In this document: one piece after another, positions 32,655-43,959 of the stretch
Layout: each line of letters begins with the position of its first letter
Position numbering within the stretch: the stretch's first letter is position 1
NCBI RefSeq assembly: GCF_048771995.1
Contig: NC_133050.1
Location: forward strand, 4,910,501 to 4,974,500
Length of the DNA: 64,000 bases
Reading direction: 5' to 3'
Source: Taeniopygia guttata
Lineage: Eukaryota > Chordata > Aves > Passeriformes > Estrildidae
Notes under the pieces: generated by a model
Database searches by the model: none
What the model was told of the DNA's origin: nothing
Seen by the model: the letters and a program-made list of their open reading frames with translations, nothing else
Translations under genes and position numbers: made by a program

Positions 32655-35099
32655 TCATACAGAGCTCACAGCACAGCTAAAACAAGCACAGGGCAGAAGT
32701 AAAACAATGGGATTGCAGAGAGCTTCCCATACTCTGGCCTACCTCAGTGCATTAAATCTGCTTCCCACTGTTTAAACAGAACCATTTGGGATGGCAGGGG
32801 GAAAGCACATTTTCAACATCTATAGTAACAGGGGCCTTAAAGCTGCCAAGATTTCTTTGGTCATCTCCACACTGGAAGACCTTTCCCATGCAGCACAAGG
32901 CAATGGCAATTAGAGTTAGCACCAGGCCAACCTCACAGCACCACGGGATTGGCAACAATTTTTCACAACCTGCTCCAGCTCACAGATGTTTGGCTTTGAA
33001 ATTTACTTCACCTTGCCAAACTCAACAGTATCACATTTTAGATAATTTACTGATATTTTTAAGCAGTAGAGGAGAAAATCTGTGCATTATACACATTGAC
33101 TGCCACTGAAATAATACTTTAACCTGAAGAGAAAAATCTACTTTTAGAAGCAACTGGTTTACACAAAGCATCTATTTTCCTTTGGCCTGTGATCTTCTAA
33201 CACAGGCACAGATTTGTTTGACACACACACACATATTTACCTAGGTGAATGCATCTGGCAGTCAGTGCAGGTTGTCATAACCCAAACAACATCAGCACTT
33301 TGTGATGGCAACAAACAGCAGAAATCAATCAAGGCATTGATATGTTGATACAATTATTCCTGTTAGTGGCCAGGTGATTTATTGGTAAGTGAGATATGTA
33401 ATCAAAACTGTTATTAATTGTAGTGCCAAAGATTAGAGGAACTGCATATAATGACTCGCTCAAGTTCTGCACGAGCAGCTTTCACTCACATTTATGCTTG
33501 TTTTCTGTTTTAGACTGTAAGGCTCATTTAACTTTTTTCCTTCACAAAGCTTTTTTTGTAATCAAGGGATGTCTTCAGCTAATATTCCATGGCAATGGCA
33601 TTCTTTGTAAATTCATATGTCATCACTGTTGCTTGTCATTTCTAATGACAGAGAAATACTTGGTTATCATTGAAGAAAAATTACAGTATCATTACTTGTA
33701 TTATTTTTTAATTTGATGAAGCTATTCACTGAGCAAACCTCCCACTTTTTTCAGGCATTAATTCTATCCAGGAACAAAGTTCTTGCCCTTTTTTTTTGCC
33801 AGTATTCTAGCCAGTAAAGCTCAAATGATACTATGATCTGCTTATGTCTGTTCTCCATTTGCTCAATACTCACTCATTCCACTTTTCTCCTTCAAGAAGC
33901 AGATAACTTTGTATTTAGTACAAGTAATTGTTACAGTAGTGTTCTAATACAGCCAGGAAAGAACAATAACTACCAAGATTCACCTTGTTTTCTTTGGCAC
34001 ACACTCATCACAGAAGTTTTTGCTCTGAACTCTTACAGCTTGTACAGAAAAAATACCTTTCATGGTTAAGGTGTCTGATATTGAGACTACACTACAGATG
34101 CCTCTACCATTTTGTCCTTTATTCTCATGGGAAGTATTCCTTCTAAAGTCAGTTTTATTAATAGTAATTGTGTTTATCAACTGAAGTGGTGGTTAACATT
34201 GAAAATCTTACAGATACACGCTTGAGGGGAAGGAAGGAGGAAGAGAGGGAGAGAGGAAGGGAGCTTTGATTAGCACACACATGCACAAGCCTCTTCTAGC
34301 ACTCACCTGAACAATCTTCCTTTCATTTTATCCCTACCCCACATGGACTGCACTATTTCATTAGTAATTTTTATTTCATATACACATTAAATTCCACGAT
34401 TCTCCAAACTCCTTACTAAAGTACTGTCAGTATTTAATGCTTTTCTGTTTCAAACCTCTTCCCTTCTGTTTTATTCACGTCTTCTGGAATCCCTCTGTTG
34501 CTACACACTTGCTGGAAATCAACATCATCCTTACTACATTGAGCTACTTCTCCTTAAGCCAATAATGCTGGCAGCATCACCCTGTAAAATAAACCACAAG
34601 AATTAACAATGGCTATTGACTTACTATGTTTCTAATTCACTCTTTCAAGGTTTTATCTCAATCAATTAAAGCACTTCTTCCAATACTGGTCTTTGTATTT
34701 TGGTCTATTCTTAATCCTATTATTTATTCCTGATCCAAAGCACCACAAGCTCTTTCTACACTTACAGCTGGTGGTACCTTTTCACACAAATGTAGTCCTG
34801 AAACATCCTTGGGGTCTGGTCCAGGGAAAACTTCAGCCATTGAAAAATTAATGGAATATTCTGTTTTCCAAGAAAGGTGTGTGCTGAGGAAATGGTGAAG
34901 TACAAACACCATGTGGGGATACATGCCACAAGCAGCTGCCACACCATGGGAGTGGGGAGCCCTGATCTCTGCTGGGGAGCACGAACACAGGGAGGACAGG
35001 ACAGTGAAGATTACATATTTTCTTTACTTTGTAATTTCTGTTGTAAAATGAATCTTCATAACTGGATTTTCAGCAGGAAATACTCAACTTGACATTTAT
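32655..35099. other. No gene recognised
   Basis: AT-rich DNA with short ORFs only and a short CA run near 33,218. Confidence 0.4.
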
Positions 35100-35300
35100 C
35101 TGCATTCACACTGAATGGACTGACAGGCTTGTTGGAGAGGGACTTTGGGCAAGGGCCTGGAGTGACAGGACACCAGGAGTGGTTTCAACCCAGCACAGGG
35201 CAGGGCCACATGGGATATTGGGCAGGAATTGTTCCCTGTGAGCGGGGGCAGGCCCTGGCACAGGGTGCCCAGAGCAGCTGTGGACGGGTCTGAGATCCTC
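35100..35300 (+). mobile_element. CR1 LINE 3' region, diverged
   Basis: GGCAGGAATTGTTCCCTGTG, then GGCCCTGGCACAGGGTGCCCAGAGCAGCTGTG follow the sense strand of the CR1 3' untranslated end (AGGAATTCTTCCCTGTGAGG, GGCCCTGGCACAGG, TGCCCAGAGAAGCTGTGG). Confidence 0.62.
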
Positions 35301-35494
35301 TGCAATTTCCCAGTCTCTGAGCAGGTCAGGAGGCGCAGATGTTTTCACAAGGGAGTGCTCTGGCCCAGCCCCAATAGCCTGGGCATTCTCCTGATCTTTA
35401 CCTGTGACTTTCACAAGCATTACCTCCTGAAGATCACACCTGTCCAATGGGGAATGTTTCCATCTGATCCAGCTGTTCCTCTTCCTTTTTCAAG

Positions 35495-35614
35495 TAATTG
35501 ACCAAACGCCTGTGCAGAAAGAGGCACTTCCTGGAGGAGGCAGCGGGTCAGTGCCAGCCTCTGCTGCAGGAAGGAAGGCGATGCCAAGCACGGACACAGG
35601 CATGGGCACAGGAG
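35495..35614 (+). CDS. Repeat exon type A, copy 1
   Basis: 120 bases, phase 1-1, reading IDQTPVQKEALPGGGSGS, then VPASAAGRKAMPSTDTGMG. Acceptor TTTTTCAAG, donor GGAGGTGATT. Related to 36,820-36,924 and 38,384-38,497. Confidence 0.5.
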
Positions 35615-38600
35615 GTGATTGCTGTGCCGGGCTCAGCCCTCAGCGGGGCTGTGTGGCAGCAGCTCTTCCCCCAGGCCCTGCCCTTGCACGGCCCGGCAGC
35701 AGCCAAAGCTGGAGGTGCCTCGGCTTCCAGGCCTCTGGAGCTCGTTCACAGCCCCGGGGAATCGGGACTCGTGCACCAACTCTGTCCCTCCCTCTGCAGC
35801 TGCTCCCGCAGCCGGCCCTGAGTGCCCAGAGGCCCCAGGCACAGGAGCAGCCCCGAGCGGGAGCCCTGCTGTGAGCCCAGGGCCAGAGCCAGCCCTGGCA
35901 CACAATGGAAACCTTCTCATCTTGGTTTGCTTCTAGATGGGGATGCCCCAAAGGCTTCTCCATTAGCCTGGCGGTATGACGCTTTGAAGCCCTCTGGGCA
36001 TCCTGCAGGTATGTTCTCAGTGTCTCATAATCATTGACCATCTGGAAGGAAGCAGGTGACAGAAGCTCCTGTGCCTGTTCAGTTACAGGCGTTTCTGCAG
36101 AGAGGATCTCTCCAACTCCTGGGATGGATGATGTGCACCAACCCAGCTCCCATCACAGGGGTGAGTAGTGTGTCCCTGCTGAACCCACAGGCTGAGCAAT
36201 GGTTTTGTGGGGTCCATTCCTGGGAAATGGAACAGCTTTCTGTTAAGATCCTCCAAAAGAAACCACCAAACAGATGGCAGACAAGAAATCCCAGAAACCA
36301 TTTGAAGTCATGTGGAAAATGCTGAAGGAAATGGAACAGGCAGGACAAGGTGGGTGCATTTCCCTCAGCCTTCCCCTGGGACTCAGCAGCCGGGGCCTTT
36401 CCCTGCACATCTGGACAGGCCCTGCCCGGCACAGCGGGAAGGGATCCATGGCAGCCTCACTGCCCTGCTGCTGCTCTCCTGGCCTGCCGGGCTGTTTCCC
36501 AGCCTGGGCTGGCTGCAGCTTCTCCCCAGCTTCTGCAGGAAGGCATTTGGCACCAGCTGACACGGACCCCAAACTGCACCATGGGCCATGCACACCCTGA
36601 AATCCCCTGAAGTTTCCCTGTCTCTGAGCACATCAGGAGGCACAGCTGTTTGCAAGGGAGCGCTACTCACTCGGGCATGCTCTGGCCCAGTCCCAACAGC
36701 TTGTGCCTTTTCCTGATCCATATCAATGACTTTGACAAGCATTGCCTCCTGAAGATGCGCCCTCCCCTAAGGGATACAGCCTCACCTGCTCCAGCTGTGC
36801 CTTTCCCTTTCTTCCAAAGTAGATGGAGAAGCTGTGCTGAAGGCAGTGTTTCCCAGAGGAAGCAGAGATTCTGTGCCAGCCTCTGCTGCAGGAAGGGAGG
36901 CGATGCCAGGCACAGTCACAGGAGGTAATTGCTGTGCCTCTGGGCCTGAGCCCTGCTGAGCCTTGAGCTGCCCTCTCTGCTGCTTGGCAGCGTGGGCACA
37001 GCCCGGACAAGGCCGGCACAGCCCAGAGGAATTATTATGCCCGGGGCACTCCGGTACTGAGCAGTCCTGCTGGGGTCCCTCTGTGGGAGACACGTCCCGA
37101 GCTCTGGAAGTGACTGCACGGGGTGCCCATGGTGGGGAAAGGGCAGAGGGGGAGAGCAAGGCTCCAGAGTGTCCTGAGAGGGCCTGGCTATGTGCCATTG
37201 GGCTGAGGGATTTGTCCCAGCAGTAAGAGGGCAGGAGGGACAGGGGGAGGCAGGGATACCTGTGGAACTGCCTGCTGCAGTTTTCCCCTGGGCTTTAGGG
37301 AGGGTTTCCTCTGTGGGAAGAAGAGAACCCCCAGGGCCCCAGGCTGCTCCAGCTGCCCATCCATGGATGTTGCCAGGGCCTGCAAAGAGCATGGACAGTG
37401 ACCAGGAGCAAGCCCTGAGCTCCCCAGGCCCTGTGCTCCTTTGGCCTTTTCCATTCACATCTGGATCCCAAGGCCTTACCCAACCCCCTTGCAAGTACTC
37501 AGATCCTAAAGGCAGAAGGGGACCACAGCACACCAAGGAAATGGTTCTGATCTGTGCTCACTTCTAGATTTGGATGGCGACTTGGATTATTATGAAGCCG
37601 TGGTGGAAAATGGCTTGAAGTTCTTGGAGGATGTTGGAGGCAAGTTTTCAATATGCCTTTCCTGAGACAAAAATCAGAGTCAGTGTGACAAGAGCTCACC
37701 CATCTTCCACTTCCCTTAACATCATCCCAGGGTTGAAGGAATCTGGAAGCCTCGCCCTGCTCCCTTTCTGGAGCCCTGAGTGATCCCACAGGATCACTGT
37801 CAGTGGGAGGAAGGAGCATTTAGCTGTCAGTTTTATTCCTGTGTGCAATGCCAGAGTGTCCTTCCGTGTGCTCTGTGCAGCCCCGGAGAAGAGCAGAGAG
37901 GGACGGGGCCGAGCCCAGGCCTGTGTCCTGGGGCTGAGCCTTGGGTGCAGCCTGAGGATCTCCTACATTGTCACAGGAGCTGTTCTGTCCTGCCTTTCTT
38001 TGCAGATAACCCTGCTGGTGAAAGTGATCTGGCTTCCCAACCCACGTTCAGGATGGAGGCTCTGGGAGATGCTGAGGGTAGGTCAAGGCCTTTCCCCCTG
38101 CGAGAGCTGCCAGCTCAGAGCCCAAAGCTCGGCCAGGGGGGCATCGCTGCAGGTGCCAGGACAGAACCATGCACGGGTGTGCCCTCGCCCTGGGTCATCC
38201 CCTTATGACTTCTGCCCAGGCTTGGCAGGTGCTTGAAGGAGGGAGGGCCATGGCCCAGTCCCAAAACCCAGATGTTTTTCTGGTCCTTAACCATAATTTG
38301 AATAGCATTGCCTCCTGAAGATGCCACCTCCCTCAATGGCGGATGGTTCCATCTGATCCAGCTGTCTCTTTTCCTTTCTCAAGAAATGGACCAAACATCT
38401 CTGCAGAAGGAGGCACATCCCGGAGGAAGTAGTGGCTCAGTGCCAACCTCTGCTGCAGGAAGGAAGGCGATGCCAGGCACGGGCACAGGCACAGGAGGTG
38501 ATTGCTGTGCCGGGCTCAGCCCTCGGCGGGGCTGTGTGGCAGCAGCTCTTCCCCCAGGCCCTGCCCTTGCACGGCCCAGCAGCAGCCAAAGCTGGAGGTG

Positions 38601-40053
38601 CCTCGGCTTCCAGGCCTCTGGAGCTCGTTCACAGCCCCGGGGAATCGGGACTCGTGCACCAACAATGTCCCTCCCTCTGCAGCTGCTCCCGCAGCCGGCC
38701 CTGAGTGCCCAGAGGCCCCAGGCACAGGAGCAGCCCCGAGCGGGAGCCCTGCTGCGAGCCCAGGGCCAGAGCCAGCCCTGGCTCCCGACTGGGCCGGGGC
38801 TGCACTGGGTCCTGACAGGGCCTGGCTCTGTCCCCTGGGGCTGGGGGAGCTGTCGCGGGGCAGGGAGGGCCAGGGCTGGCAGGGGCTGCTCAGGGATGGG
38901 TTTGGTCCCTGTCCCTCCAAGCAGAGACGGCCCAAGCAGCTGTGCTGGCCCCGGGCTCTCCTGCCGGCCTGCTGGGCTTTGTTGGGTGGCACAGCCTGTG
39001 CCAAGGGGTGGCAAGGTGCCTGCAGGCCCCAGCTCTGGGGCAAACAGAGAACGTCCTGGCCGTATCCACCGTGCTGCCAGCTCAGCAGTGCAGCACAGCG
39101 TGGGCTCACGCTCCCCATTGCTCCCACAGATGCTGCCGGCCCCACAACACCTGTTCCCGATGCCCAGAACAGCCTCAGAAGTGGTTGCTATTGGGAAACA
39201 CACTGTTTGATACAGTTAATTGCAGGTCTGCTTTTTTTGGAGCTTTCCTTCATGTTCACCTGTGTTGGAATCTGGTGTTACTGCAAGAGAAAACGGTGAG
39301 TGTTTTCATCATCTTTCCCTCAAACAGTTTATTTTAAAAGTCTAATGTAGATGGGAAACATTTCCAGTCAGGCTGCAGTGGAGCTGTGGCCAGTCCTTGG
39401 CTGTCCAAAGAACTCTGCTGAAGGTTCTGCTGTGCCCAGTGCTTTCCTTGGCCCCTTCATTGCTGGGCCTTGTCCTGGGGCCCGCTGGGGCTGCAGCCAG
39501 TGCTGGCTCCCACTGAGGCTGCCTGGCCACGAGCAGCCCCAGGGGCACAGGGCAGAGGCACAGCAAGGTGGGGAGGAGAAAGAGCAGGGACGAGATCGCC
39601 CCTGAAAGGCAGAGGCGCTCTGGGGCCCGCTCCTGGCCAGGGAGCCTGCCCAGAGCCGTCCCCTGCTCGCCGGGGCCTTGAGGGGCAGCTGTCCAGCTGG
39701 GCCAAGGTGTGCCAGCCGCTCCAGCCGTGCTGGGGAGCCCTGCCAGCTCTGGGCCCTGCTGTGCAGGAGGCTCCCTGTGTGCCGCTGGCAGCTGGGGCCT
39801 CAGCCACTCCTCTCTCCACAGCAGCGCCTCTGCAGCTTCACAAGACCAGACGAAGACTTCAGCCATGCAGATCTGTTCCTGTCATCAGCCTTCCCCAAGC
39901 CAGTTTCCAACATGCCTTCCGCAGCTGCATTACCCACTTACTGCTGGGGACATGCTGCCACCACCCATAACAGAACCCTCTGTCCCCAAAGGTGCTGGCC
40001 CTGGTGTCCAGCCAGGACAGGAGGTACAGCCCTCCTGCCAGGGTAGGGCCTGA
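35495..40053 (+). CDS. Uncharacterised multi-exon gene with duplicated phase-1 exons and one membrane span
   Basis: Exons were inferred from splice sites and open frame. Candidates are 35,495-35,614; 35,800-35,870; 35,937-36,008; 36,101-36,160; 36,248-36,349; 36,820-36,924; 37,568-37,639; 38,006-38,077; 38,384-38,497; 38,683 onward; 39,130-39,295; 39,822-40,053. Most start after an AG with two bases completing a codon and end on one base (phase 1-1, lengths divisible by three), so they can be spliced in many combinations. Three are 72 bases long. Three (35,495; 36,820; 38,384) are clear duplicates sharing SVPASAAGRKAMP-like text ending in TGG. The exit of the Ala/Pro exon (35,800; 38,683) is unclear: it reaches phase 0 at the best donor. 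The extracellular part would be acidic and rich in Ser, Gly and Pro, followed by one membrane span and a tail. No first exon or signal peptide was found. AATAAA lies at 40,332-40,337. I do not recognise the family. It could instead be a decayed duplicate array. Confidence 0.5.
35937..36008 (+). CDS. Repeat exon type B, copy 1
   Basis: 72 bases, phase 1-1, between GCTTCTAG and GCAGGTATGT. Reads GDAPKASPLAWRYDALKPSG and a short tail. It has the same length and entry context as 37,568-37,639 and 38,006-38,077. Confidence 0.48.
36101..36160 (+). CDS. Candidate 60-base phase-1 exon
   Basis: Between TTTCTGCAG and GGGGTGAGT, phase 1-1, reading RISPTPGMDDVHQPSSHHRG. The donor is strong. No relative was seen in the window. 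Confidence 0.4.
36248..36349 (+). CDS. Candidate 102-base phase-1 exon
   Basis: Between TGTTAAG and CAAGGTGGGT, phase 1-1, reading DPPKETTKQMADKKSQKPFE, then VMWKMLKEMEQAGQG. The composition is helix-like and charged. The matching block at 43.46-43.65 kb has lost the donor and carries a stop. Confidence 0.45.
36820..36924 (+). CDS. Repeat exon type A, copy 2
   Basis: 105 bases, phase 1-1, acceptor TTCCAAAG, donor GGAGGTAATT. Reads DGEAVLKAVFPRGSRDSVPA, then SAAGREAMPGTVTGG. Confidence 0.5.
37568..37639 (+). CDS. Repeat exon type B, copy 2, with GC donor
   Basis: 72 bases, phase 1-1, reading LDGDLDYYEAVVENGLKFLE, then DVGG. Acceptor CACTTCTAG. The donor is GGAGGCAAGT, a GC-AG type intron start, which is rare but accepted when the rest of the site matches as well as it does here. 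Confidence 0.5.
38006..38077 (+). CDS. Repeat exon type B, copy 3
   Basis: 72 bases, phase 1-1, between TCTTTGCAG and GAGGGTAGGT, reading NPAGESDLASQPTFRMEALG, then DAEG. Confidence 0.5.
38384..38497 (+). CDS. Repeat exon type A, copy 3
   Basis: 114 bases, phase 1-1, reading MDQTSLQKEAHPGGSSGS, then VPTSAAGRKAMPGTGTGTGG. Most similar to copy 1; the following intron of about 185 bases is also nearly identical to that after copy 1, showing a recent segmental duplication. Confidence 0.5.
39130..39295 (+). CDS. Exon with the single membrane-spanning segment
   Basis: 166 bases between TCCCACAG and AAACGGTGAGT, entering in phase 1 and leaving in phase 2. It reads a short extracellular stalk with two cysteines, then a hydrophobic run LIQLIAGLLFLELSFMFTCV, followed by GIWCYCKRKR. 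The cysteines at the inner face followed by four basic residues are a typical stop-transfer border and possible palmitoylation sites. Topology inferred: type I, tail in the cytoplasm. Confidence 0.6.
39822..40053 (+). CDS. Terminal exon coding the cytoplasmic tail
   Basis: It starts after TCTCTCCACAG with one base that completes the CG left by the previous exon, restoring an arginine, and stays open for 76 codons to TGA. It is rich in Ser, Pro, Gln and Cys (CSCHQPSPSQFPTCLPQL). In-frame joining over an intron of 526 bases supports a real splice pair. AATAAA follows about 280 bases downstream. Confidence 0.55.
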
Positions 40054-41844
40054 CTCCAGCAGCATCTTTGGGCTTCAGCTCTGGTCCCTGGGTGCTCCCA
40101 CCAGCACTGGCAGAGCTGCTTGTCTGGGCACAGCCAGTGCTGGGCAGGCAGCAGCTGGGCTTTGGGCACCTGAGACCAGCAGCTACTGTGTTTAGTTTTC
40201 ATTTTGCAGGATTTAGGAATATTTTTCATAGAAAATTCTCCAAATATTTAGTCCCTTTTCCCACAACAGTTCTTTATTTTTCAAAGTAGTTTTAGTATTC
40301 AGAAAAACTTAGAATATTTTCACACTTTTAGAATAAAAATATAAAATGCATTGAATTGCTAGTCTATGCTCTACTAAAAACTAAGTCACTCTATGACTCA
40401 CAGCCTGCTTCAGAGGCTCTTTTCCCACAGGAGACTTGTGCCTAATCACAACAACTAACCTAAAACCTTTTCCCTGATGTTTTCTGGGATTCCTGACAAG
40501 CTCACCTCTCAGTCTTCAGAGGCAAACCTTGAGCACAGCAGGAATCTTTTCAAGTCACCATCTTTCTTTGCTTCTGCACAAAGTGCCTCAGTCATAGGGC
40601 AGGGGCTTTGCTCAGCTTCCTGCCGCCCTGCTGCCCCCAAGGCTGTCCTGAGCCCTCTGCTGCAGCTGCTGCGCTGCCATGGAGCTGCTGTAAAACACAA
40701 CAGCTCTGCCACACGCGCTCAGCAGGACTGGAGAAGCTTTCTGGCCTTGCTTACATTAGGCTGGTGGCTTCTCTAAACACAAGTTGAGCTTTTGAACGCT
40801 ATGTCTCACCTGGCACAGGAACTGATGCTGCCTTTCTCATGGAGGCTAAACTCCCATGGGCTTTAAAAGTTTTCTGGCCAGCATAAGGCCTGGAAAACCA
40901 TTTAATGCAGCCATTTAGTATTGAAAATGGCCCAGTCTATGTATCAAAGTAGCTTGTTTAAATGCTGGAGCCCACCAGAGCATCCCTCCAGGGCATATCT
41001 TTCTCTCCCCCACCTCTGCCTCCATGACTGCCAAACTGCACCTTTGAGAGTTCTCTTCTCCAGAAGCTGAATGGCACCTTTTTATTTGGGGGAGGAAAAA
41101 GAAAAAGGAAATGTTCTATGCTACTATCATCATCATCACAATAATGAGCTGCAAATTAGTTAAATGACATCAACAACTCAGACTGTGGACTTAGTTCTCA
41201 GAGTGCAGCACTGGCTTTACTATCCCTTGAAACTGCAGATGTGCTACAGTCTTTAAAATCCGTTTTCATGCTTACCTAATTTGGAGTCAAGCACAGCTCT
41301 GTGAGAGCTTTAGGGGTTGGGCCTACCCTGGCACTCTCGTGTGTCTGGAGTGACCTGCCCAAGCCATCTGCCACCTGAAGAGCAAAGCAGGGTATGGAAA
41401 AGCACAGGCTGCAGAACAGCTCGAACTGCAGGGAGCCCATTCCTGTCAGGAGTAACACGACCATCCCACCTTAGGACTGGGTTTTGTGAGAAACAACTGC
41501 ACACTTTAAAAGTTTTAAAACGTTTATTAGACATTTACAAAAACATAAGAGAAGGACTCATAAGGAAGAACAGGCCTGGGAAGACCCCCTGCCCCATGGC
41601 TGCTACCTGCCAGGTGGCTGCCTCATCTTCAAGATTGATGCTTCACCTTTTACATTCCTGGAGGGTGCATCAGCCACCCCTGGGCCCTCCCAAAGTCTGT
41701 CAGTCAACCCTTCTTTGCCGTTTATTGGTGGAATTTATTTCTTGTAGCTGCGTTTGAAGGTCAGGTGTTGTCACGCCGCGTCCCCCCAGCAACAAGCTTT
41801 TCCACTCCTACTCTCCCATGCAAGGGGTATATGTCGATACCTAT
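40054..41844. other. 3' flank of the membrane gene, then no gene
   Basis: The first 280 bases would be the 3' UTR, with AATAAA at 40,332-40,337. Beyond that only accidental ORFs were seen. Confidence 0.4.
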
Positions 41845-42238
41845 TGTGGTGGACCCCCACTGCAGGGAATGACGTGCATTGACTCCATGTTTGCAGAAGG
41901 CTGAACAAAAGCTTTATTAAGCTGTCCTATATTACACTATACTAAAAACTATATTACTGCTATACTGAAGAGAAACCCGTGACCCTTAGAGACAGTCCAA
42001 CACAGAGTGGCTCCAGTTGGTCAAATGAAATCAAAACACCATCACCAGAGTCCAATGAAGAAATCCCTCTTTGGTAAACAATCTCCATAACACATTCCAC
42101 ATGTGCCAAACATCAGATGCAGCAAATGGAGATAATTGTTTTTCTTCTTTCTCTGAGCTTTCTCACAGCCTTCCCCAGGATGTTCCTGGGAAAGCCTGTG
42201 TCTCTCACTGTTCAAAGGATATGTGAATACCACACACA
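41845..42238 (-). mobile_element. LTR-like element, reverse orientation
   Basis: It begins TGTGGTGGACC and ends near ACCACACACA, giving short inverted ends. AGCTTTATTAAGC near 41,911 supplies a reverse-strand TTAATAAAG signal in the same context as the LTR at 43,960. The right end is uncertain because of a CA run, and the target duplication is not clear. Confidence 0.5.
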
Positions 42239-43459
42239 CCTTCTTTCTACCTGTCTAGACAGCCCAGGCTGTCTGGTGGGAACAATAGGGAGTGGGGGGT
42301 GAGATGTATGATTATAATTTACTCCAATGAAATATTGTTGTATTGAATCAAGGCAAATATGATTTGGCATGTATAATATTTAGTTTTTACACAATACACA
42401 TACCAGCACTGTAAGCTGCCCCCCCACACACACACACATATTTGTTTACACCAGAGCCAGGTTTTTTTTGGACAATGCCTCATTTACAATTAATACATGT
42501 GGCTAGTCTGGAGATGGGCTGTCCCAAAAGGAGATACTGGAACACCTGGGAGCTGATCATCCCGGTAGCGACTCAAGATTGGGATCGCTGGAGTCCTCCG
42601 GGCTGATGCATCTGAATGCCACGGTTCCCATAACCTCATCAGGAAAAATTGTCCACACCTGGACCTGGATTGTTCAACCCCGGCTCAGAGAAAAGAACTT
42701 TATGAATATGTGGGACTCTGAATAGAGAGAAAAGGCAGGTGACTGAAATCCTGGCCTCGGGCAGAAAATTTCCTATAAGAACTGCAGGGTCCGGGAGGGT
42801 GGTGTGTGTGTCCAGGGGAACCTCTGCCAAGAGGCTCCTTCCTGTCACGCACCCAGTGCCAAACCTGGGCTCAGCGCTGTCCTTTTCCTTTTGGCCTGCT
42901 CAGAGAGAATTCAATCCTGAATAACTTTTTATTGTTTCATTTTAAATTTGGCTGGACTAATTTTCATTTATAAAAGGGGGAAGGGGACTGTGGGGAGAAC
43001 GGAGAACATCTAAACAACAAATCACAATAACATAACTCTACATCAATAAAGCTTCTCTTAAGATACACACAATATTCATCCCTTAATTGCAAGAGCCAAT
43101 CATCTCATATTCTATCTATTACAGTTTGGATGGAAACCAGAAGTAATACCTTGCAAAAGGAAAAGAGGGTACAAAGGTCCCTGCAGTCCCCTGGCCTGGT
43201 ACCTCAGCCAGTGGAGAAAGGAAGAGGGCAGCATGTGGCCAGGAGTTTAAATAGAGGCTGTGTCCTCCAAAACTTTGAGAGAGAAAAGCCCAGCAGCAGA
43301 TGTCCCCATGGACTCTCTTCCTTTATTCAAACAAAGCTGCAGGGCTCCTCTGGCTCCTTTATGGACACTGGCTTTTCACAGCCTGGTTTGTACGCACACC
43401 TGTTTCCTTGTATCAGAATATCACCAGCCTGCAGTGACTCCCTGCCACTCTGGTCTGCA
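42239..43459. other. Non-coding, possible degraded ERV remnant near 42.9 kb
   Basis: GGGGGAAGGGGACTGTGGGG at 42,975-42,994 looks like a polypurine tract followed by an LTR start TGTGGGGAG, with AATAAA near 43,046. Nothing else retroviral was confirmed around it. A 10-unit CA run lies near 42,427. Confidence 0.3.
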
Positions 43460-43655
43460 GGAGAAATGGAGCTGATTTCCATTAAGGCCCTCCCAGAGGG
43501 AAGGAAGAACAGACCCAGAGGAGACAAGCAACCCCTGCAGACATCCAAACTTCTGCACCAGATGCCGAGTGAGTCGCAGAGAGGGCGTAGTGGGTGCATT
43601 TCCCTCAGCCTTCTCCTGAGACTCAGCAGCCGGGGGCTTGCACTGCACATGTGTG
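43460..43655 (+). pseudogene. Decayed relative of the 36.22-36.42 kb exon block
   Basis: AAATGGAGCTGATTTCC and the later GGGTGCATTTCCCTCAGCCT parallel 36,225-36,400, including the downstream intron. The exon-equivalent part has indels and an in-frame TGA (CCGAGTGAG), and the donor GT has become TAGTGG. This makes it a non-functional dispersed copy. Confidence 0.55.
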
Positions 43656-43959
43656 TTGGATAATCTACCAAGTTTAATTTTTTTTCATTTCTCTAGTCAG
43701 GCTTGGTTTGCCTTTGCCTTGGGGAAAGGAATTCTAATGGGTTTTTTAAGGGATGTTACACCACTCAAGGGAAATGAGCTTAACATCTCAATAAACTGGG
43801 AATAACCCAAAAGGTACCCAAAAACCATAATGACCATGCAGAAAAATCTACGATCATCATCCGCAAACATCAAGGAATGTCAACCCCGGACACTGCCCCC
43901 TGGCATAGTTGGAGACACCTGGACTGGAAAAGCCTGAGAAGGAAATCAAGGAGTATGGC

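Noticed and set aside
33217..33235. CA-rich repeat considered as a possible array
   Set aside because: Only a short dinucleotide run; no CRISPR-like spacing and no biological reason for one in a bird nuclear genome.
38308..39299. 300- and 265-codon continuous ORFs over the membrane gene
   Set aside because: They cross well-formed introns that happen to lack stops in GC-rich DNA. Exon duplication and splice sites indicate split coding.
42974..43100. Possible second ERV 3' end (purine tract then TGTGGGGAG)
   Set aside because: Not called as an element because no matching LTR, internal domain or target duplication was found nearby.
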